From: Candidatus Trichorickettsia mobilis
Lineage (GTDB): Bacteria > Pseudomonadota > Alphaproteobacteria > Rickettsiales > Rickettsiaceae
Direction: 5' to 3'
DNA: 64,000 nucleotides
Assembly: GCF_963422225.1 (NCBI RefSeq)
Contig: NZ_OY728607.1
Span: 248,001 to 312,000, forward strand
The stretch's first letter is position 1. The number at the start of each line of letters is the position of its first letter. The notes under the pieces were generated by a model. That model was not told the origin of the DNA. It did not search any database and worked only from the letters and a program-made list of their open reading frames with translations. Both the position numbers and the translations under genes were made by a program. This document shows, in pieces, positions 8,808 through 18,306 of this stretch.

Positions 8808-10049
8808 ATGAGTGCCCAAAATGAATTTGCTGCCGCTAGACTGTCAATTGCAGAAGCAGGTAATATACTTAATGTGTCTTTAGATACTATAAGACGCTGG
8901 GAAAAAAAAGGTCTTGTTAAAGCACATCGCGATAAAAACAAGCACCGTTTTTTTAATTTTGAAGAGCTAAAACGGCTTAAAACAAAATTATCAGGTGAAA
9001 ATAATATTGGGTTTAAAATACTAACATCAGAACAAAAGACTCCTTTTAAAGTTGTCGAACTATTTGCCGGAGCCGGTGGATTAGCACTAGGTCTACATAA
9101 CGCCGGTCTTGGTTGTGAAATGCTTGTTGAGATTGATAAAAATGCTGCTACAACTCTTAAAATAAATAAGCCGGACTGGAATGTCATTAATTCTGATATT
9201 GGCAATATTGATTTTAGTTTAGTAAAAGCAGAAGTACTCTCAGGCGGTTTTCCGTGTCAGGCTTTTAGCTACGCAGGTAAACGTCTTGGTTTTGAAGATA
9301 CCAGGGGTACTTTATTTTTTGAATATGCAAGAGCGGTTAAACAAATAAAACCTCAAATTATACTAGCAGAGAATGTCAAAGGCTTAGAAAAGCATGATAA
9401 TGGTAGAACTTTATCAACTATGCTAGAAATATTAAGCGAATTAGGCTACCGACTTGCCTACCGAATCTTGCGTGCACAATATCTTGATGTAGCACAAAAA
9501 AGAGAAAGGCTTGTAATAATCGGAGTCAGAAATGATTTACAAACTCACATTGCTTTCCCTAGAGAACAAGATTATACAATTAGTATTCGCGAAGCTTTAC
9601 ATAATGTGCCGGTTTCAAATGGACAAAATTACACCGATCGTAAAAAACAGATAATGCAGTTGGTATCTGAAGGTGGATATTGGAGGGATTTGCCGGAAGA
9701 AGTTCGGAAAAAATATATGGGGGCAAGTTATTATCTAAGTGGAGGAAAGACCGGCATGGCTAGAAGATTGTCATGGGATGAGCCTTCTCTAACTCTTACA
9801 TGCAATCCGGCTCAGAAACAAACTGAACGCTGTCATCCTGCAGAGACACGCCCTTTAACTATCCGTGAATATGCTCGCATCCAATCCTTTCCCGATTCTT
9901 GGCAATTTCATGGTTCTGTTGGTTGCCAGTACAAGCAAATTGGCAATGCCGTACCGGTTAATCTAGGTTACCATATCGGTAGATGTATTATTGCTATGCT
10001 AAATAATAGTTTTGATGAACACAATATGGTTATCTTATCCGAACGCTGA
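8808..10049 (+). CDS. DNA (cytosine-5) methyltransferase with N-terminal MerR-like HTH
   Basis: This 413-residue protein has two parts. Residues 10-60 form a MerR/excisionase-type helix-turn-helix (LSIAEAGNILNVS, DTIRRWEKKG, HRFF). Residues from about 80 are a C5 methyltransferase with motif I FAGAGGLALGL, catalytic PCQ in GGFPCQAFS, ENVKGL, QKRERLVIIG and the closing QIGNAVPVNLG. It methylates cytosine in the site cut by the partner endonuclease, which converges on it and overlaps by 15 bp. Methyltransferases with an added HTH often repress their own promoter, and a palindrome is present in this promoter. The Eco47II-like partner suggests GGNCC as the target, by inference only. It follows immediately after an IS, consistent with acquisition by transfer. 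Confidence 0.93.
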   Translation: MSAQNEFAAARLSIAEAGNILNVSLDTIRRWEKKGLVKAHRDKNKHRFFNFEELKRLKTKLSGENNIGFKILTSEQKTPFKVVELFAGAGGLALGLHNAGLGCEMLVEIDKNAATTLKINKPDWNVINSDIGNIDFSLVKAEVLSGGFPCQAFSYAGKRLGFEDTRGTLFFEYARAVKQIKPQIILAENVKGLEKHDNGRTLSTMLEILSELGYRLAYRILRAQYLDVAQKRERLVIIGVRNDLQTHIAFPREQDYTISIREALHNVPVSNGQNYTDRKKQIMQLVSEGGYWRDLPEEVRKKYMGASYYLSGGKTGMARRLSWDEPSLTLTCNPAQKQTERCHPAETRPLTIREYARIQSFPDSWQFHGSVGCQYKQIGNAVPVNLGYHIGRCIIAMLNNSFDEHNMVILSER

Positions 10050-10739
10050 TTTAAAAAACACTTGAATAAATTCCCGGTTAGCTAGTTTAAATTCAGGTTT
10101 TAACTTCAATATTACTGTTGGAATTACTGCAAATAATTGTTCCAAAGCATTATCAATCCCTGTTACTAGCGCATAAAAACTATACCCATCTATCTGCCTA
10201 ATCAAAGAGTTCGAGAAACATTTTGATCCTGTACTAGCATTAGATGGGGTAAATTCTATGTTGTAACGCTGTGATTTTTTGGGTACTATCTCTATATAGT
10301 ATGATGTATATCCCTTATACATATGACCTTTACGCATTACTAAATCCTCTAGTTTAAAGTATAGCGCAGCTCTGTCAGAAGCTTTAAGAGTATTATGTTT
10401 GTTTTTTATTTCACCAATAATTTTTCTTTCGTTATTAATAATATCTACTATTTGCCCGCTGCCTAAAGATTTCCACTCATTTACCGAGCCCAATATACGT
10501 TGGTGAAAATTACCTATATGATTGGATAGGCTTTTTTGTGCCTGACGTATCTTTTCATTATTGATCCATTCTTTAGCTTCTATTCCAAAACTAGCCATTT
10601 CAAGTATTACTGAAAATGGATCAATAACATTACGATCAAACTTGCTCTCTGCTTTATATATGGCTTCTTGACCCTTATCAAGAATTTCTCCAATTATTTC
10701 TTCGAGTATTTTATCTTCTATAAAGCTTAAGTAAGGCAT
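10035..10739 (-). CDS. Type II restriction endonuclease, Eco47II family
   Basis: The 234-residue protein resembles Eco47II-family enzymes along its length. Landmarks are NVIDPFSVILEMASFG near residue 40, NHIGNFHQRILGSV, and a nuclease core GQIVDIINNERKIIGEIKNKHN, quoted here as the parts VDIINNE and GEIKNK, which supply a D-x(n)-E-x-K motif. It continues with FKGY/YKGYTSYY-type sequence and FTPSN. The family cuts GGNCC. The gene is convergent with the methyltransferase and the two 3' ends overlap by 15 bp, a usual arrangement for a compact restriction-modification module. The reading frame is intact and the length normal, so it may be active. Confidence 0.88.
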   Translation of the reverse strand: MPYLSFIEDKILEEIIGEILDKGQEAIYKAESKFDRNVIDPFSVILEMASFGIEAKEWINNEKIRQAQKSLSNHIGNFHQRILGSVNEWKSLGSGQIVDIINNERKIIGEIKNKHNTLKASDRAALYFKLEDLVMRKGHMYKGYTSYYIEIVPKKSQRYNIEFTPSNASTGSKCFSNSLIRQIDGYSFYALVTGIDNALEQLFAVIPTVILKLKPEFKLANREFIQVFFKSAFG

Positions 10740-10785
10740 ATATTTTTTCTTCTAAATGTAGTAACATTCTAATTATTAGTCAAAT

Positions 10786-10830
10786 CATGTGCTTTATCAA
10801 TAAAAGTACTTTTTCTATTGATAAAGCATG
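10786..10830. promoter_or_regulatory. Strong hairpin upstream of the endonuclease gene
   Basis: A stem of about 15 bp (TGCTTTATCAATA pairing with TATTGATAAAGCA) surrounds a 13-nt loop. It lies about 47 bp upstream of the endonuclease start. It could be a terminator for rightward transcription, an operator, or the scar of a small repeat. Confidence 0.4.
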
Positions 10831-10838
10831 AAGTAATT

Positions 10839-11090
10839 TTAGATTATAGATATAATATATTCTTCATTATTTTTTTCAACGGCGAGTTTTTTACTATCGA
10901 TAAAAGTTTGCATAGGCGTTTTGCCATAACAGAACTTTCCTGAGTGCAGACGTTCATAATTATAATAATTTAGCCAGATATCAAGATCTTGTTGTAGCAC
11001 TCAATAGAAGTGTAAATTTTTTTACGCATAGCAGTTTCAAAAAACTCTTGTTTCATAGTTTTATTAAATTGTGTGATTCGTATACATTGT
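10839..11090 (-). pseudogene. IS481-type transposase C-terminal remnant
   Basis: Leftward translation gives TQFNKTMKQEFFETAMRKK, then after a one-base frameshift LQQDLDIWLNYYNYERLHSG, then FCYGKTPMQTFIDSKK and a stop at 10839. This is the end of an rve-type (IS481) integrase core, where NYERLHSG carries the last acidic residue region. The N-terminal part is absent here; a piece of a similar N-terminus lies at 14879-14990. It is inactive. Confidence 0.75.
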
Positions 11091-11351
11091 TACAATTCAA
11101 TTATCCGAGAAAGTTAAAACTAACTGTTAAAAATATTAGTAGAGCTTTAATAGAAATACTTCAAGAATGATTTTAAAAATTAGGTTATGTGGTAGAATAT
11201 GTGAGGTTGTGGGTAACTGCTAAAGTTATCCATCAAACCCACATATTGGAATAGGAGCCATAGTTAATCTTTACTTGACCCTACATTTTTGTTGTAACGA
11301 TGTATATGAATCATACAATAATAATCCAAGGACATCTCCGCTATATGTCGC

Positions 11352-11460
11352 TTACGTCCTTATATCTAACGTTCTTGGTCTTCCATTCGGTTTTGCTTCG
11401 GGAATTAGCAGCTCAATAATATCCCATTGCTCATTCGTTAAGTCCAAAGAGTAAATTTTG
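11352..11460 (-). pseudogene. IS5-family (DUF4096-type) transposase N-terminal remnant
   Basis: Leftward translation reads YSLDLTNEQWDIIELLIPEA then KPNGRPRTLDIRT and a stop. This is the typical start of a DUF4096 IS5-group transposase. Only about 36 codons remain. It belongs to a different IS from the 906-bp element. The surrounding stretch 11100-11731 has no intact gene; a short frame at 11500-11600 (leftward, GRGLDIYLIPEAKIYDIVPQ) is not recognised. Confidence 0.65.
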
Positions 11461-11678
11461 TTTGATATAATTTTTGTCTCTTCATTTTTGAGGTACTATG
11501 TCATAAATTTTTGCTTCCGGAATTAAGTAAATATCCAAACCTCTACCTTTTTGGACACGCTCTAAAACTACTTTCTCCGGAACCTTGTCATCTAGAAAAG
11601 TGCAATCTCAAAAAAACGAGATTACGCTAAAATGTAAAATATTAAACATATTTGCAGCCTTGACCGTTAACACATTGG

Positions 11679-11746
11679 ATCATGCCATCTAAAGTTTGGG
11701 AAAAGGGGAATCTTATACACTTTGTAGCGATTCATTCAACAACGGG
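11679..11746. repeat. Left arm of a 68-bp inverted repeat flanking the flagellin locus
   Basis: This segment includes the last codons of the flagellin pseudogene and its downstream flank. It recurs in inverted orientation at 15014-15080 with only a few mismatches, so an inverted duplication brackets the whole locus. Confidence 0.85.
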
Positions 11747-12516
11747 TTCCAATAATCTCTCAGTTTTTTGGACTAGTCTATCAGCTAATACGATAGTTGC
11801 AATTGAGCCTTTAATACGAGCTACCGCTTCTTTAAAGTTATTTGAATCATCTTCATAGTTAGTATTCAAATAACTATTAGCTGCATTATCCTGTGCTTGA
11901 ATAGAATTAGCTAACGCAGCTGAAGCATTATTAAAACTTTCAATCTGACCACCAATTAATAATAAACCATTAGTTATCCTAACCATTACACTATTCTTAG
12001 TTGGATCAGGGTCAGCGATAAGCTCTTGTGCGTTTCGCTGCTCAGCGGGACTTAAAATGTCTGGTGGAGCTGCTAACCCAGTTGTATTTTCAGATAGCTC
12101 TGGCATTTTAAGTTGAATAACATCTATCGTTAACGCTCCTACTCTCACATTAAGCGGAACTTTAGCTATAGAGGTATTATACCAATTACAATAATTAACA
12201 CGGTGTATTTATCCAGTCTCTATACATAATTGATTTTACTAAATCTACATTCTGAGCAAGTTGATTCCAAGCGTAACAAGCCATAGTGACAATATCTTCA
12301 TATGCACCGTAACATTGGTTAGACAAGAAATGATTTTTGATCCACTCCCAAACTTGTTCCATTGCATTAAGTTCTGGTGCATAAGGCGGAAGCGGTATCA
12401 AAGTGATATTGCTTGGAACAGTTAGTTTTTTGGCTGTGTGCCAACCTGCATTATCCATTAGTAAAGCTATATGTCGGTTGCTTTGAGTAGTGAGAGAAAG
12501 GTCTTCTAAGAATTTA

Positions 12517-13650
12517 TACCAATCGCAATAATTAACGCGGTGGCCTAAAATGGATTTTTAACGGATAAAAGGTACTCAAATAGCTAAGTTAATATTGCCG
12601 CTAGGTTTTCATGATCATGATTTTATAAAAATGATGAAACATGAGCCGCATGGTCGGAATCGCATACGTTTATTGGCGATGTATCACCTTCAATTAGGCA
12701 AATCTTTTAAAGCCATATCTGCAATAGTGAAGTTGCACTGGAAAACCGTGCAATCATGGCTCAGAAGATTTAGAAATCATGGTTTTGAAGGTTTATTTGA
12801 ATCACAAAGAAGCGGCGCTCCTAGGAAGATTAACACTCTACAAGAATCTGCTCTTTTTGATAAAATCAATATGCTCAGTGAAAGTGAAACTGGCGGGTAT
12901 ATAACCGCAAAGGAGCTACATAACATGTTGCTTGAGGAATATGGCGCTAAATGCGCTTTAAAAACAGTCTACAATACTATGCATCGCCTTGGTTTTAGCT
13001 GGATTACTTCTCGTTCAATGCATCCAAAGTCAAATCAAGAGACTCAAAATACATATAAAAAAACTTCCCAGACATGTTAACAGAATTATTACCAAAAAAT
13101 ATCGATAGATGTAACGTTGATATATGGTCTCAGGATGAAACTCGAGTTGGGCAACAAGGTAGCTTAACTCGTATATGGGCTAAACGCGGCACTAGACCCC
13201 GTAAAGTTCGGCAACAGCAATTCATTTCAACATACATTTACGGAGCTGCTTGCCATGATACGGGAGAATCTTTTGCATTAATTTTACCATATGCCAACAC
13301 ACGGGCAATGAATAAATTCTTAGAAGACCTTTCTCTCACTACTCAAAGCAACCGACATATAGCTTTACTAATGGATAATGCAGGTTGGCACACAGCCAAA
13401 AAACTAACTGTTCCAAGCAATATCACTTTGATACCGCTTCCGCCTTATGCACCAGAACTTAATGCAATGGAACAAGTTTGGGAGTGGATCAAAAATCATT
13501 TCTTGTCTAACCAATGTTACGGTGCATATGAAGATATTGTCACTATGGCTTGTTACGCTTGGAATCAACTTGCTCAGAATGTAGATTTAGTAAAATCAAT
13601 TATGTATAGAGACTGGATAAATACACCGTGTTAATTATTGCAATCGGTAT
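12517..13650 (+). mobile_element. 1134-bp IS630-type element, copy 3 (inner, intact)
   Basis: Inserted in opposite orientation into copy 2 with a TA duplication (12515-12516 and 13651-13652). The ends TACCAATCGC and GCAATCGGTAT are intact, and both transposase frames are complete, so this is the best candidate for an active copy. Confidence 0.93.
12595..13634 (+). CDS. IS630-family transposase, intact two-frame copy
   Basis: The amino-acid sequences of both frames are identical to those at 6743-7782: an HTH half from TTG 12595 to 13080 and a DDE half from 13074 to 13634. The joining A7 tract is at 13057-13063. In the zero frame it reads AAA AAA ACT; after a -1 slip it reads through NFPDMLTE into the catalytic half. 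Transcriptional slippage on A7 would give the same fusion. The catalytic D, D and E are all present. Confidence 0.9.
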
Positions 13651-14878
13651 TATTCATTGCCCGTGTGTTGGCATATGGTAAAATTAATGCAAAAGATTCT
13701 CCCGTATCATGGCAAGCAGCTCCGTAAATGTATGTTGAAATGAATTGCTGTTGCCGAACTTTACGGGGTCTAGTGCCGCGTTTAGCCCATATACGAGTTA
13801 AGCTACCCTTGTTGCCCAACTCGAGTTTCATCCTGAGACCATATATCAACGTTACATCTATCGATATTTTTTGGTAATAATTCTGTTAACATGTCTGGGA
13901 AGTTTTTTTATATGTATTTTGAGTCTCTTGATTTGACTTTGGATGCATTGAACGAGAAGTAATCCAGCTAAAACCAAGGCGATGCATAGTATTGTAGACT
14001 GTTTTTAAAGCGCATTTAGCGCCATATTCCTCAAGCAACATGTTATGTAGCTCCTTTGCGGTTATATACCGCCAGTTTCACTTTCACTGAGCATATTGAT
14101 TTTATCAAAAAGAGCAGATTTTTGTAGAGTGTTAATCTTCCTAGGAGCGCCGCTTCTTTGTGATTCAAATAAACCTTCAAAACCATGATTTCTAAATCTT
14201 CTGAGCCATGATTGCACGGTTTTCCAGTGCAACTTCACTATTGCAGATATGGCTTTAAAAGATTTGCCTAATTGAAGGTGATACATCGCCAATAAACGTA
14301 TGCGATTCCGACCATGCGGCTCATGTTTCATCATTTTTATAAAATCATGATCATGAAAACCTAGCGGCAATATTAACTTAGCTATTTGAGTACCTTTTAT
14401 CCGTTAAAAATCCATTTTAGGCCACCGCGTTAATTATTGCAATTGGTATTATCCGTTCCGTTAAAAAGGTTTCTTCTATCAAAGCTAGCATTTTGAAGTT
14501 GATAATTAATATTGATAATATTTGCTACATACGAAGCATTTAGAACTTCTAATGTTGCAGGGTTTGCTGTATTTGCTTGAGCTATAATGTTTTGTAATTG
14601 CACTACCTGCTGTTTGCCAGATAGTAATGCTGATTGAGCAGTTTTAAGCAAGCTAATGCCATAAGTAGTACTTTTACTTTTTAGTACTGTTGCTGTATCA
14701 CGTAGCTGTGAACCTACAACGTTAATCTACGATATTAGCTTTACCTCTATCACCTGTAGCCAAGCGCTCACCAGCATCACGTAATTTTAAAGTTGCTGCT
14801 TTCATTGCATAACCAGCAACCTGGCTAATTGGGTTAATAAAATCTGTCATATTATTTATTTTTTCTAAGAGTTGTTTT

Positions 14879-15085
14879 TTAGAGATTAGTATCATAAGGT
14901 ATGATTGCATATTTTTTAGATAATGCAATTATGTTTTCTTGACTATTTTTAATTGTGAGACGAACCATCTCTGTCGTTTTGGTGCATCCCCATGTAGTAT
15001 TTGCCCTATAAATCCCGTTGTTGAATGAATCGCTACAAAGTGTATATAATCCCCTTTTCCCAAACTTTAGACGGCATGATTCCAC
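14879..15085 (-). pseudogene. Probable IS481-type N-terminal remnant
   Basis: The open frame begins within the right arm of the 68-bp inverted repeat, so its first 30 residues are not ancestral. The part from about 14990 to 14885, WGCTKTTEMVRLTIKNSQEN then IIALSKKYAI, resembles the first helix-turn-helix of IS481-type transposases (TTxxxRxxIQxSxESxxxLAKRYxI). It breaks off immediately before the flagellin start. It may be the lost beginning of the fragment at 10839-11090, but this is inference. Confidence 0.45.
15014..15080. repeat. Right arm of the 68-bp inverted repeat
   Basis: The reverse complement of this stretch matches 11679-11746, including the sequence encoding the PVVE-stop end of flagellin. 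It therefore looks like the tail of a second, inverted flagellin copy or an inversion scar. Confidence 0.85.
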
Positions 15086-15402
15086 TCTGATACGAATCCA
15101 GATGATCTAAGATTAACAGAATATTCAGCTGCAGATTTTCAAACTTTGTGTACTCGCAGGAGTATTATTGAAAATTTTGAGCAGGTTTCACAAAAAATTG
15201 GCGAGTTATTCGGTATGATTAATAATGATAGAGCTTGCTTCAAGAGCTATCAACAACTGATATAGGAGTAAAGTTGTAGCCAGGACAAGGATCATTTAAT
15301 TTAAATATATTACCGCCATTGGCACAACAAGTATATTATACAATGATGAGTGCTCAAGTAAACCAAAGCGGTACAATTATCAATTATAAAAGCTTGGAAT
15401 AA
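15085..15402 (+). pseudogene. Decayed coding remnant, unrecognised
   Basis: Rightward frames show a stretch reading LRLTEYSAADFQTLCTRR then IIENFEQVSQKIGELFG, followed after disruptions by NLNILPPLAQQVYYTMMSAQ and a stop at about 15402. Codon use resembles real coding sequence but no start or family can be assigned. The remaining bases to 15480 hold nothing recognisable. Confidence 0.35.
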
Positions 15403-15480
15403 TTTACAACGTTCACAGTGCACGTAGGTAGGGTGAGCTGTGTCTCCTTCAAAACTGACTGCTAACCTTTATTTAAGTTG

Positions 15481-16653
15481 TTATTGCTCCACTGAACTTC
15501 TAAATTTTTTAGAAATCTTATTAAAAATAATAGCAAAGGCGCCGTTCCCAGTAACATTTGCAGCAGTGCCAAAAGGATCGAATAATACATAGATTCCAGT
15601 AATTAGAGCCAGCATATCTCCGCTAAAATGAAGATATGATTCAATTAATGGCGCTACTACTAGAATTACTCCTCCTGGAACTCCGGCAACTGCAAATTTT
15701 GATACTGCATAGAATAACGCAAAAATATAAAATTCACTAAATTTAGGAACTTCCATACCAAAGGCTGAAATGGTAGTCATGCACAAAATGGTTATTGCTA
15801 ATGCGCTGCCTAAAGTATGAATATTAATTGATGCTGGAACAATAATTCTTGCCGCAAGTTCATTACCGAGATTTTTTTCTGAGGCCATCACCAGAATAGG
15901 CAAAGACGAAGCGCTTGAGGAAGTACTAAAACCAATTAAAGTTGCTGGCAGGATATTTTTGATATATTGCAAAAATAAAGAAAGTTGAAATTTTGAGGCG
16001 ATTAAATATAGCATGGTTAAATATAAGATTTGAGCGGAAACAACAATAAATAAAATTTTACCATATATATGTAGCGCTTCTGTTAATAAACCATCATGTT
16101 GTAATTTAAACATCGAGCCAAGGATAAAGATTGGTAAAATTGGTATAAAGAAATATTTTAAAATATTTGTAGAAATATTGTTTAATATTTTGCTGAGAGT
16201 GTATATCTTTTGAGACGGATATATTGAGCAGATAATGCCTAAAATAAAGCCTGAAATTAGCGCTTGCTCATTAGCTATTAATGGTTTAAAGCCGAAATGC
16301 CAAAGTGGCTGTAATGTAGTACGTGCTGTCGATAATTCTAGAGGCGGTATATCTATAAAGTAGGTCAATGATCTACCAATAAAGTAGCCAGTTAATATGC
16401 CAAGTAAGTTAGAAATAAAAACACAACCAATCAGTAAGAAAACAAACCTTATGGCTTTTTTTGCATTTAAATTTATTAGAGAACAAAAAATAAAACAAAA
16501 TATTATAAATGGTAATATAGTGATGATTAATGATTTAATGGTAATACTTAATGTATAGCTAAATAATATAAATTTTTGTGGAATAAAACCACTGCAAAAT
16601 ATTGGTATTATTATAGATAATATTGTAAAAAATAAGAATTTAGCTTTTTTCAT
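15481..16653 (-). CDS. Dicarboxylate/amino-acid:cation symporter (DAACS family)
   Basis: This 390-residue integral membrane protein has about eight to ten hydrophobic segments. It carries the family hallmark serine-rich hairpin FSTSSSASSLPI near residue 245, and a later loop LFDPFGTAANVTGNG that matches the substrate- and ion-binding NMDGT-like region of glutamate/dicarboxylate symporters. It imports acidic amino acids or C4-dicarboxylates using a proton or sodium gradient, feeding a TCA-based intracellular metabolism. It lies in the same direction as, and downstream of, the CoA-transferase pair, with a hairpin between. The substrate cannot be set from sequence alone. Confidence 0.88.
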   Translation of the reverse strand: MKKAKFLFFTILSIIIPIFCSGFIPQKFILFSYTLSITIKSLIITILPFIIFCFIFCSLINLNAKKAIRFVFLLIGCVFISNLLGILTGYFIGRSLTYFIDIPPLELSTARTTLQPLWHFGFKPLIANEQALISGFILGIICSIYPSQKIYTLSKILNNISTNILKYFFIPILPIFILGSMFKLQHDGLLTEALHIYGKILFIVVSAQILYLTMLYLIASKFQLSLFLQYIKNILPATLIGFSTSSSASSLPILVMASEKNLGNELAARIIVPASINIHTLGSALAITILCMTTISAFGMEVPKFSEFYIFALFYAVSKFAVAGVPGGVILVVAPLIESYLHFSGDMLALITGIYVLFDPFGTAANVTGNGAFAIIFNKISKKFRSSVEQ

Positions 16654-16692
16654 TATTTAAGGATTTATATAATTACATAAGATTTAGTTATA

Positions 16693-16732
16693 TTTGATAT
16701 CATTCCTAACATCAAGCAGGAATGACATCAAA
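16693..16732. terminator. Hairpin between the CoA-transferase and symporter genes
   Basis: TTTGAT-TCATTCCT pairs with AGGAATGA-ATCAAA around a 10-nt loop. There is no good T-run, so it may be a small palindromic repeat, a processing site or a weak terminator after the CoA-transferase pair. Confidence 0.45.
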
Positions 16733-16788
16733 TGAGTGAATGACAAGCAAAAGCTTGGAAATTACATGTAGGAGGTAGAAATTCTAAA

Positions 16789-17427
16789 TTAACACCTATT
16801 TACAAAAGTAGCAGTGGTTTTTGCAATAATCTCATCCAAAGTAACTCCATCGGCCTTACGAATCAAGTGCATTTCATCGTTAATAATATCAAAAATTCCT
16901 AAATCAGTAATTATTCGATCTACTACACGAGCTCCAGTAAGAGGTAAGTTACATTTATCGACTAATTTTGGGCTACCATCTTTAGCTGTATGTTCCATTA
17001 ACACCACGATACGTTTAACATTAGCTACTAAATCCATAGCTCCACCCATACCTTTAACCATTTTACCAGGTATAGTCCAATTAGCCAAATCTCCAGTCTG
17101 AGATACTTGTAGTGCTCCTAAAATAGTAAGGTCAAGGTGAGCTCCTCTAATCATCGCAAAAGATGTGGCGCTATCGAAGTAACTACTATCAGCTAAGGCA
17201 GTAACGGTTTGTTTGCCAGCATTAATTAAATCTGGGTCTTCTTCTCCTGGATAAGGGAATGGTCCCATACCAAGCATACCATTTTCACTTTGAAAGACTA
17301 CGTTTATACCTTGAGGAATGTAATTTGCAACATCTGTAGGTATCCCAATACCTAGATTAACGTAACTACCATTTTTTAATTCAAGATCTGCAGCTATTTT
17401 GCACATTTGTTCTTTAGTCCACGGCAT
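16789..17427 (-). CDS. scoB: 3-oxoacid CoA-transferase, subunit B
   Basis: The 212-residue protein is the beta subunit of a family I CoA transferase. It contains the active-site segment FQSENGMLGMGPFP, where the Glu of SENG forms the thioester intermediate, and begins with LELKNGSYVNLGIGIPTDVA. It moves CoA between succinyl-CoA and a 3-oxoacid such as acetoacetate. Length matches ScoB/AtoA. It follows the alpha-subunit gene by 4 bp, so the two are co-transcribed and perhaps translationally coupled. Confidence 0.93.
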   Translation of the reverse strand: MPWTKEQMCKIAADLELKNGSYVNLGIGIPTDVANYIPQGINVVFQSENGMLGMGPFPYPGEEDPDLINAGKQTVTALADSSYFDSATSFAMIRGAHLDLTILGALQVSQTGDLANWTIPGKMVKGMGGAMDLVANVKRIVVLMEHTAKDGSPKLVDKCNLPLTGARVVDRIITDLGIFDIINDEMHLIRKADGVTLDEIIAKTTATFVNRC

Positions 17428-17431
17428 ATTT

Positions 17432-18130
17432 CTACCTATTTCGGTTGGTAATGCGTTCTATACGTTTTTCATATTTCTCACCTAATATCAACCTGTGAAT
17501 AAAAATACCAGGGGTGTGAATGTTATTAGGATCCAGTGAGCCAACTTCCACTATTTCTTCCACTTCACATAATGTCATTGTTGCTGCGGTAGCCATTACT
17601 GGGTTAAAATTTCTAGCAGTCTTGTCATAAATAACATTTCCAGATTTATCAGCCTTCCATCCTTTGATAATCGCAACGTCCGCAGATAAAGCGGTTTCCA
17701 TTAAATAGTTTTCACCATTAAATTTACGTATTTCTTTCCCAACTTCCGCGATAGTACCAATGCCGGTTTTAGTATAAAATGCTGGAATACCGGCGCCGCC
17801 GGCTCTAATGCGTTCTGCTAGAGTACCTTGAGGATTTAATTCTAATTCCAGAGTACCGTCTAAGTAATTTTGTTCAAAAATCCGATTTTCTCCTACGTAA
17901 GAAGAGATCATTTTTTTTATTTGACCATTCTTGAGCAGTAAGCCGAGTCCAAAATCATCGATGCCACAATTATTGCTAATGACAGTTAAATCCCTGACTT
18001 TGGTACGTAATATGGCGCTAATTAGATTTTCAGGGATGCCACAAAGGCCAAAGCCACCAGCCATTATTGTCATTCCGTTGCGTAACAAGCCTGCAAGAGC
18101 TGCATCAGCAGAAGTATAAATTTTATTCAT
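17432..18130 (-). CDS. scoA: 3-oxoacid CoA-transferase, subunit A
   Basis: The 232-residue protein has the alpha-subunit glycine-rich motif [13 protein letters not shown] near residue 21 and the later segment [19 protein letters not shown]. With the B subunit it forms the active heteromeric enzyme, allowing use of ketone bodies or acetoacetate with succinyl-CoA as donor. It starts at ATG 18130 with AGGAG upstream (reverse strand near 18135). No other ketone-body or polyhydroxybutyrate genes adjoin; a phasin-like protein lies 10 kb away. Confidence 0.93.
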   Translation of the reverse strand: MNKIYTSADAALAGLLRNGMTIMAGGFGLCGIPENLISAILRTKVRDLTVISNNCGIDDFGLGLLLKNGQIKKMISSYVGENRIFEQNYLDGTLELELNPQGTLAERIRAGGAGIPAFYTKTGIGTIAEVGKEIRKFNGENYLMETALSADVAIIKGWKADKSGNVIYDKTARNFNPVMATAATMTLCEVEEIVEVGSLDPNNIHTPGIFIHRLILGEKYEKRIERITNRNR

Positions 18131-18306
18131 AGGAGTTTATTTGAAATCTAAGTTTGTTTTGTAGATAACATTAATTCTATTAATTCAATATTTATCTAAT
18201 TTAGATAATGTGATAGTCTAGATAATATTATCAAAGAGTCAAACATAAATGAGGATTTATGATTTTATGAGAACAAATTTAGATATAGAGTGTAATAAAA
18301 TTGAGC

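Larger units (their letters stand above)
12195..14370 (-). pseudogene. IS630-family transposase of copy 2, inactivated
   Basis: Fragments of the same transposase as at 6743-7782 are read leftward. An N-terminal frame starts at TTG 14370 and stops early at 14062 after a one-base deletion. A middle part at 13631-13849 carries the SLTRIWAKRGT segment after a one-base insertion. The C-terminal catalytic half lies at 12195-12458 beyond the nested element. None of these pieces can give a complete enzyme. Confidence 0.85.
12180..14449 (-). mobile_element. 1134-bp IS630-type element, copy 2 (outer, split by copy 3)
   Basis: The element is bounded by TA duplications (12178-12179 and 14450-14451) inside the flagellin gene. 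Without the nested 1134-bp copy and its TA it is 1134 bp. Its transposase has an extra C near 13807 and a missing C near 14069 as well as the insertion, so it is inactive. This shows that copy 2 landed first and copy 3 later. Confidence 0.92.
11732..14850 (-). pseudogene. Flagellin-like gene, broken by IS630 and a frameshift
   Basis: The N-terminal part (from ATG 14850) has AGERLATGDRGKANIVD, then after a one-base frameshift near 14723 VVGSQLRDTATVLKSKSTTY, SLLKTAQSALLSGKQQV, IIAQANTANPATLEVLN and NASFDRRNLFNGTDN. This matches the D0/D1 helices of flagellin. A TA within GATAAT was the target of the IS630-type element (12180-14449). After it the frame resumes with NTSIAKVPLNVRVGALTIDV and ends with a C-terminal D1/D0-like helix (GGQIESFNNASAALANS, LNTNYEDDSNNFKEAVA) at 11732. 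The reconstructed protein is about 270 residues. Flagellins polymerise into the flagellar filament. This copy is dead, but implies a flagellated ancestor or a repurposed relative. Identification rests on conserved helices at both ends in the right order. Confidence 0.75.

Noticed and set aside
8804..9205. Leftward 133-codon frame opposite the methyltransferase
   Set aside because: It is fully contained antisense in the conserved methyltransferase gene and has no recognisable feature.
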